A DNA stretch of 64,000 nt from contig CAUYUJ010016493.1 of the NCBI GenBank assembly GCA_963575745.1, positions 445,745 to 509,744 on the forward strand, read 5' to 3'. A program made the position numbers and the translations under genes. The notes below the pieces were generated by a model. It made no database searches, was not told where the DNA came from, and saw nothing but the letters and a program-made list of their open reading frames with translations. Origin of the DNA: Prorocentrum cordatum (Eukaryota > Sar > Dinophyceae > Prorocentrales > Prorocentraceae). Positions 60,791 through 64,000 of the stretch are shown piece by piece (within the stretch, counting starts at the first letter, position 1; every line of letters starts with the position of its first letter).

Positions 60791-61870
60791 TTCTCTTTTT
60801 CTGAAACAATACTAAGAGGATCTCCCCCCCACCCACTGGACTCAACGGATCCCCTTCGCATATTACAATTTACACCTGATTTTGCCCCATCGTCCATCCG
60901 AAATACGAACTCTTTTTATCCCAGCTAAACGGGCAATCCCCCCCTTCATCCTCTGGAGCAAATTCTACGCGCGCACACTCGCGAATCAAAAGTTATATGT
61001 GTTCATATAGTGGCACTGCTGGACGTGATGCGTCATCGATTGTCGTCCCGGGCACCCTACCACCGGCACGCTATCATATATCAGGAGAAACAAAAGAATG
61101 TGTTCAAGAATCCTTCGGAACAAATGGGGCGAAGTGCACACGCGCGCATTGCCGCGCGCGCATGCCGAAATCGTGTAGCGCAACATAAATAGTTGCACAA
61201 TAATGATGTTCAAACAAAGCTTGCGCTCGGGCCCTCTTGCAGATCCTTATGGGAACCATGGATTTTCAACATGTTCATCAAATGCTACCAAACTTGACCT
61301 TCGCGCGCATGTCGGAATCGCTCGAGCGCCCTTGCGCGCGTGTTGTCGCAAAAGCTCCTTGGAGAAAACGGAAGTGCACTCGCGCGCGCCGTCGCGCGCG
61401 CATGCCGGAATTATATATGAGAAAGTTGTTTTTTTTTAATGGGATGCGCGAGGGTTTCAAAACCCGATAAATATCTAAAGACACATGGTTTCACAATAGG
61501 AATGTTCAAAAAGAGCCTGCAGTCGGACGCTCGCAGAATCTTAAGAAAACCACAAATTTATCAACATGTTCATCAAGAGCTACCAGACGTTCCCCTTGCG
61601 CGCGACTGTCGAAAGCGCTCGAACACCCTTGCGCCCGTGCTGGGGGGGCACACTCCGTGTCAAATGGTACCATGTGGGCCACTGTCGCGCGTCGGCAGCG
61701 CGCGCATGCCAACATCCTTCCAAAACTTTCGTCACCGGCGCGAGGACGCCGTCATCATCGTCGGTATGATCACCATCGTTGGACTAGGCAGCAACACAAG
61801 CACATCCCCCAGTCGCTCAGCATCATGCTCGTCAGCGACAGCAACTTCACGGCCCCTGCGGCTGAAGAGT
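60791..61870 (+). repeat. Macrosatellite family F, unit D (isolated, diverged)
   Basis: ACCTGATTTTGCCCCATCGT-CCATCC, TATCCCAGCTAAACGGG, two GCATGTCGGAATCGCTCGAG/GCGCGACTGTCGAAAGCGCT-CGAAC subunits and GGGGGGGCACACTCCGTGTC occur in the same order as in units A-C, 40 kb away. Confidence 0.88.
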
Positions 61871-62517
61871 TAAAGGATTCAATCGACCAGACAGTTCGGT
61901 GCGACAGGATGCCTGATCGGAAACTCAACCCTGATCAGAAAATTCACGCTGAGCCCTGGGCGAGGCGCTTGACCGCCAGGTGGCCGCTCTACAGCTGAAG
62001 CAGCACCTACTTACTACTCACCACCAGGTGAGGCTAGCGGGTAGCTGTACCAACGCGCCACCTGCCTCGCTCGAACCTCGAAGACACGGCCGATGCTAGG
62101 GTGGAGAAGGTAATCTTAAGACTCCCACGCATCGGGCGCCTCCTTGAGGGCACGATCGAGAGCCCGTGCGGTCCGACCGCTTGCGGTCAGCATGTGCTTC
62201 ACTGGTGCGGACATCTAAGCGCCCAGCGACGGGGTGCAAAACACGCGCAACAACATCGCGCTGGCCGCCATCCGAGCCACAAGGCGATCCTGGACCAGGT
62301 CACGCCATCGAGCCCGCGCCATCACGCAAGCACGAGTAGAGCTCGGCAGGCAAGCGTGGCGAGATACCAGTCTCAATGCCAAAGCCGAGGATTAACATAA
62401 CCATGCACAATATTTCCACGGGGTCGGGCCCGTCGGCAGAGCGCGGCAAACCATTGCCTAACTCGAACTGACTTGGCCTGAGTTCGCCACCGTCCTCGAC
62501 GACTGGGGCACCCGCCT
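61871..62517. other. Unassigned sequence, compositionally different
   Basis: There are no simple repeats and base use is more balanced. It may be the decayed body of the non-LTR element that follows, but I recognise no RT motif. Confidence 0.4.
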
Positions 62518-63653
62518 TTGACGAGCGCGATTGCCAGCTGGGTTTTTCACCCACGTGTTTCGGGTGGCACAGCGGAGAGCACTCCCCCGCCTCATCACAT
62601 GTACACGGCGCGACCTCGGTTCCGTCGCCGTTGTCGCGCAGGGCTTTGGCTATGTTCCAACACCACAAAAGAGGAAGCCAAATGCATTGCCTGGCAATTA
62701 GGCGTCCTCTGTAACTACCTCTGCGGTAGTGGCCACACCCAGCAGTGGAAAGTTAGGGCTAGAACGTCGGCCGACCCATCTCCCTCGCGTACATGGCGCG
62801 ATCATGAAGAGCAAACCCAAGAGCACATTGCATGGAGATGCCCGCGTTGGGAGACCGAGAGGACCGCCTTCAAAATCATGATCACCAGGCAACAATGGCA
62901 GAAGGCCCTGGCCTCCCCGACCTTCAGTCTGCCATGGCCGAAGACGAGTTTCCGCAGCCCATCTCAGAGGACTCAGCAGGGGTCCGGCATCTGGACTACA
63001 GCGGCGACCAGAGAGCCCAATGAGTTTTTGCTTTAACAGACGGCGCCTGCTCTCACTAAGCCGACGCCCTCCTAGCCAGAGCGGGCTTCGGCGTGTACTG
63101 CGGAACAAACCACAAGCTTCACCAGTCTTCCCATGACCGCGGTCTGGCGCAGTTTGCGTAGCGGGCCGAAAGGCTTGCCATACTCCACCTTGTCGCCACG
63201 GCTGAAAGACCGGTGCGCCCGCTCGTCGGCAACCATGCGGTCGTTGATGGGACGGAAGGCTTTCTGATGGGCAAACCACCGCAACGCGAGGGGCCCCACG
63301 CAGACCTCTGGCAGGAGATCCACCAGGTGCTCCTGGCCAAACCTGACTTGTTTAAAACCCAGAAGGGGCAAGGCTCCAACGAAGGGCGCATCGCTCCGAG
63401 TGCTGAAGCCTTCGGCCGTCGCGCTGGCGAACTTGCCACCGCCGGGGTATGGCCCCACAGTGCACAGCAAGGCCAGGCCGACGCTGCCAAATGGCGACAC
63501 GACACAAGCTTGGCGCTGTCACACATAGCGCGGCCGTCGCCATATACGGCCAGCCACGTCGGACGCCCCCGCTGCCTCGCAGGAGAGCCGGGCACTCCAG
63601 GCACGAGCGTGTCAGACACTGAGCCAGCTCACCATCGGGCCAGGGGGGCATGA
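62518..63653 (+). pseudogene. Non-LTR retrotransposon 3' region: zinc-knuckle relic and RNase H
   Basis: The first frame (62518-63010) contains TQEHIAWRCPRWETER, the H-x4-C half of the LINE C-terminal knuckle. A frameshift near 63010 leads into VFALTDGACSH, the first RNase H strand with catalytic Asp, then ARAGFGVYCG, AERLAILH (the Glu position), HAVVDGTEGFLMG, HADLWQEIHQVL and ELATAG, in the order expected of RNase H. In that frame TAA (63057) and TAG (63159) interrupt it, the Asp expected before HAVVDG reads Gly, and the late catalytic His position reads Gln (KGQGS). It is a pseudogene. Assignment rests on motif order from remembered families. Confidence 0.68.
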
Positions 63654-64000
63654 CACAGGTGCTCCGCCGGGCGGTCCACCGGGCCAGCGCCACTTCGACG
63701 ACCCTTGGTCGCCACCACCGGGCGCCTACGAGGGGGGGATCTCGACCCTCTCGGGCTCGGGGCCTCGGTGAACGACGACGGAGCCAACGACTTCATTCCA
63801 CGGAGTCACTTTCTAGGCGAAGACAACGCAGTCGAGGATCACCTCGGCTCGCGCAGCCATACCTTCTCTCTCGGACCGTCGACGACCGCCCAAGAGCGGC
63901 AGAGCCCGAATGTCACCCCGAAGCTCATCCTCATACCGGCTCCACATTCGGCCCACCAGGGCTCCGACGGAGGTGGGCGCGAAGCTAGGGATGACGGCCA
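63654..64000. other. Unassigned sequence at window end
   Basis: One plus frame remains open after the RNase H remnant but shows no recognisable motif; it may be the 3' region of the same element. Confidence 0.35.

Overview
The window looks like intergenic DNA from a very repeat-rich nuclear genome, most likely a dinoflagellate, possibly a GC-rich Prorocentrum-like species. This is inferred from three things: high GC with enormous (CCT/AGG)n, (GAT)n, (GTC)n and (GT)n tracts; a Ty1/copia element whose domain set resembles the dinoflagellate copia elements I remember; and a spliced-leader-like hairpin in its LTRs. No database search was possible, so the taxon call is tentative. I see no confident host gene, rRNA or tRNA. 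Most long reading frames are artefacts of trinucleotide repeats, which are open in several frames on both strands.

Layout. 1-16 kb: foldback palindromes, a 115-bp tandem array bounded by inverted repeats, GAT/GAC/CCT microsatellites and the first copies of several dispersed short inverted-repeat families (called A, C, D and E here). 16.7-21.6 kb: three copies of a macrosatellite of about 1.25 kb (family F); the third is expanded by a 103-bp array and a GTC/CGT tract. A fourth, diverged copy lies at 60.8-61.9 kb. 22-47 kb: more MITE-like copies, an 88-bp minisatellite (family G) at three loci on both strands, long purine/pyrimidine tracts, an 830-bp GT-rich tract and three decayed non-LTR retrotransposon 3' ends (25.1, 39.6 and 41.1-41.8 kb). 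47.05-57.72 kb: one nearly complete Ty1/copia retrotransposon. 57.8-60.4 kb: C-rich minisatellites. 62.5-63.65 kb: a fourth decayed non-LTR element with a recognisable RNase H domain.

The copia element is the main coding content. Its LTRs (about 307 and 309 bp, roughly four substitutions and a 2-bp indel apart) flank a primer-binding site and gag-pol. The order is capsid, CCHC zinc knuckle, C3HC4 RING finger, DTGA protease, a cytosine-methyltransferase-like domain, two Cys/His modules, integrase, reverse transcriptase and RNase H. Two in-frame TGA codons and two frame changes break the polyprotein into five pieces, so this copy is probably non-autonomous or depends on recoding. It inserted into a foldback repeat; the two halves of that palindrome now flank it, which gives an independent confirmation of both ends. 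The RING and methyltransferase-like modules, which are not core copia domains, and the spliced-leader-like hairpin in the LTR are the most interesting biology in the window.
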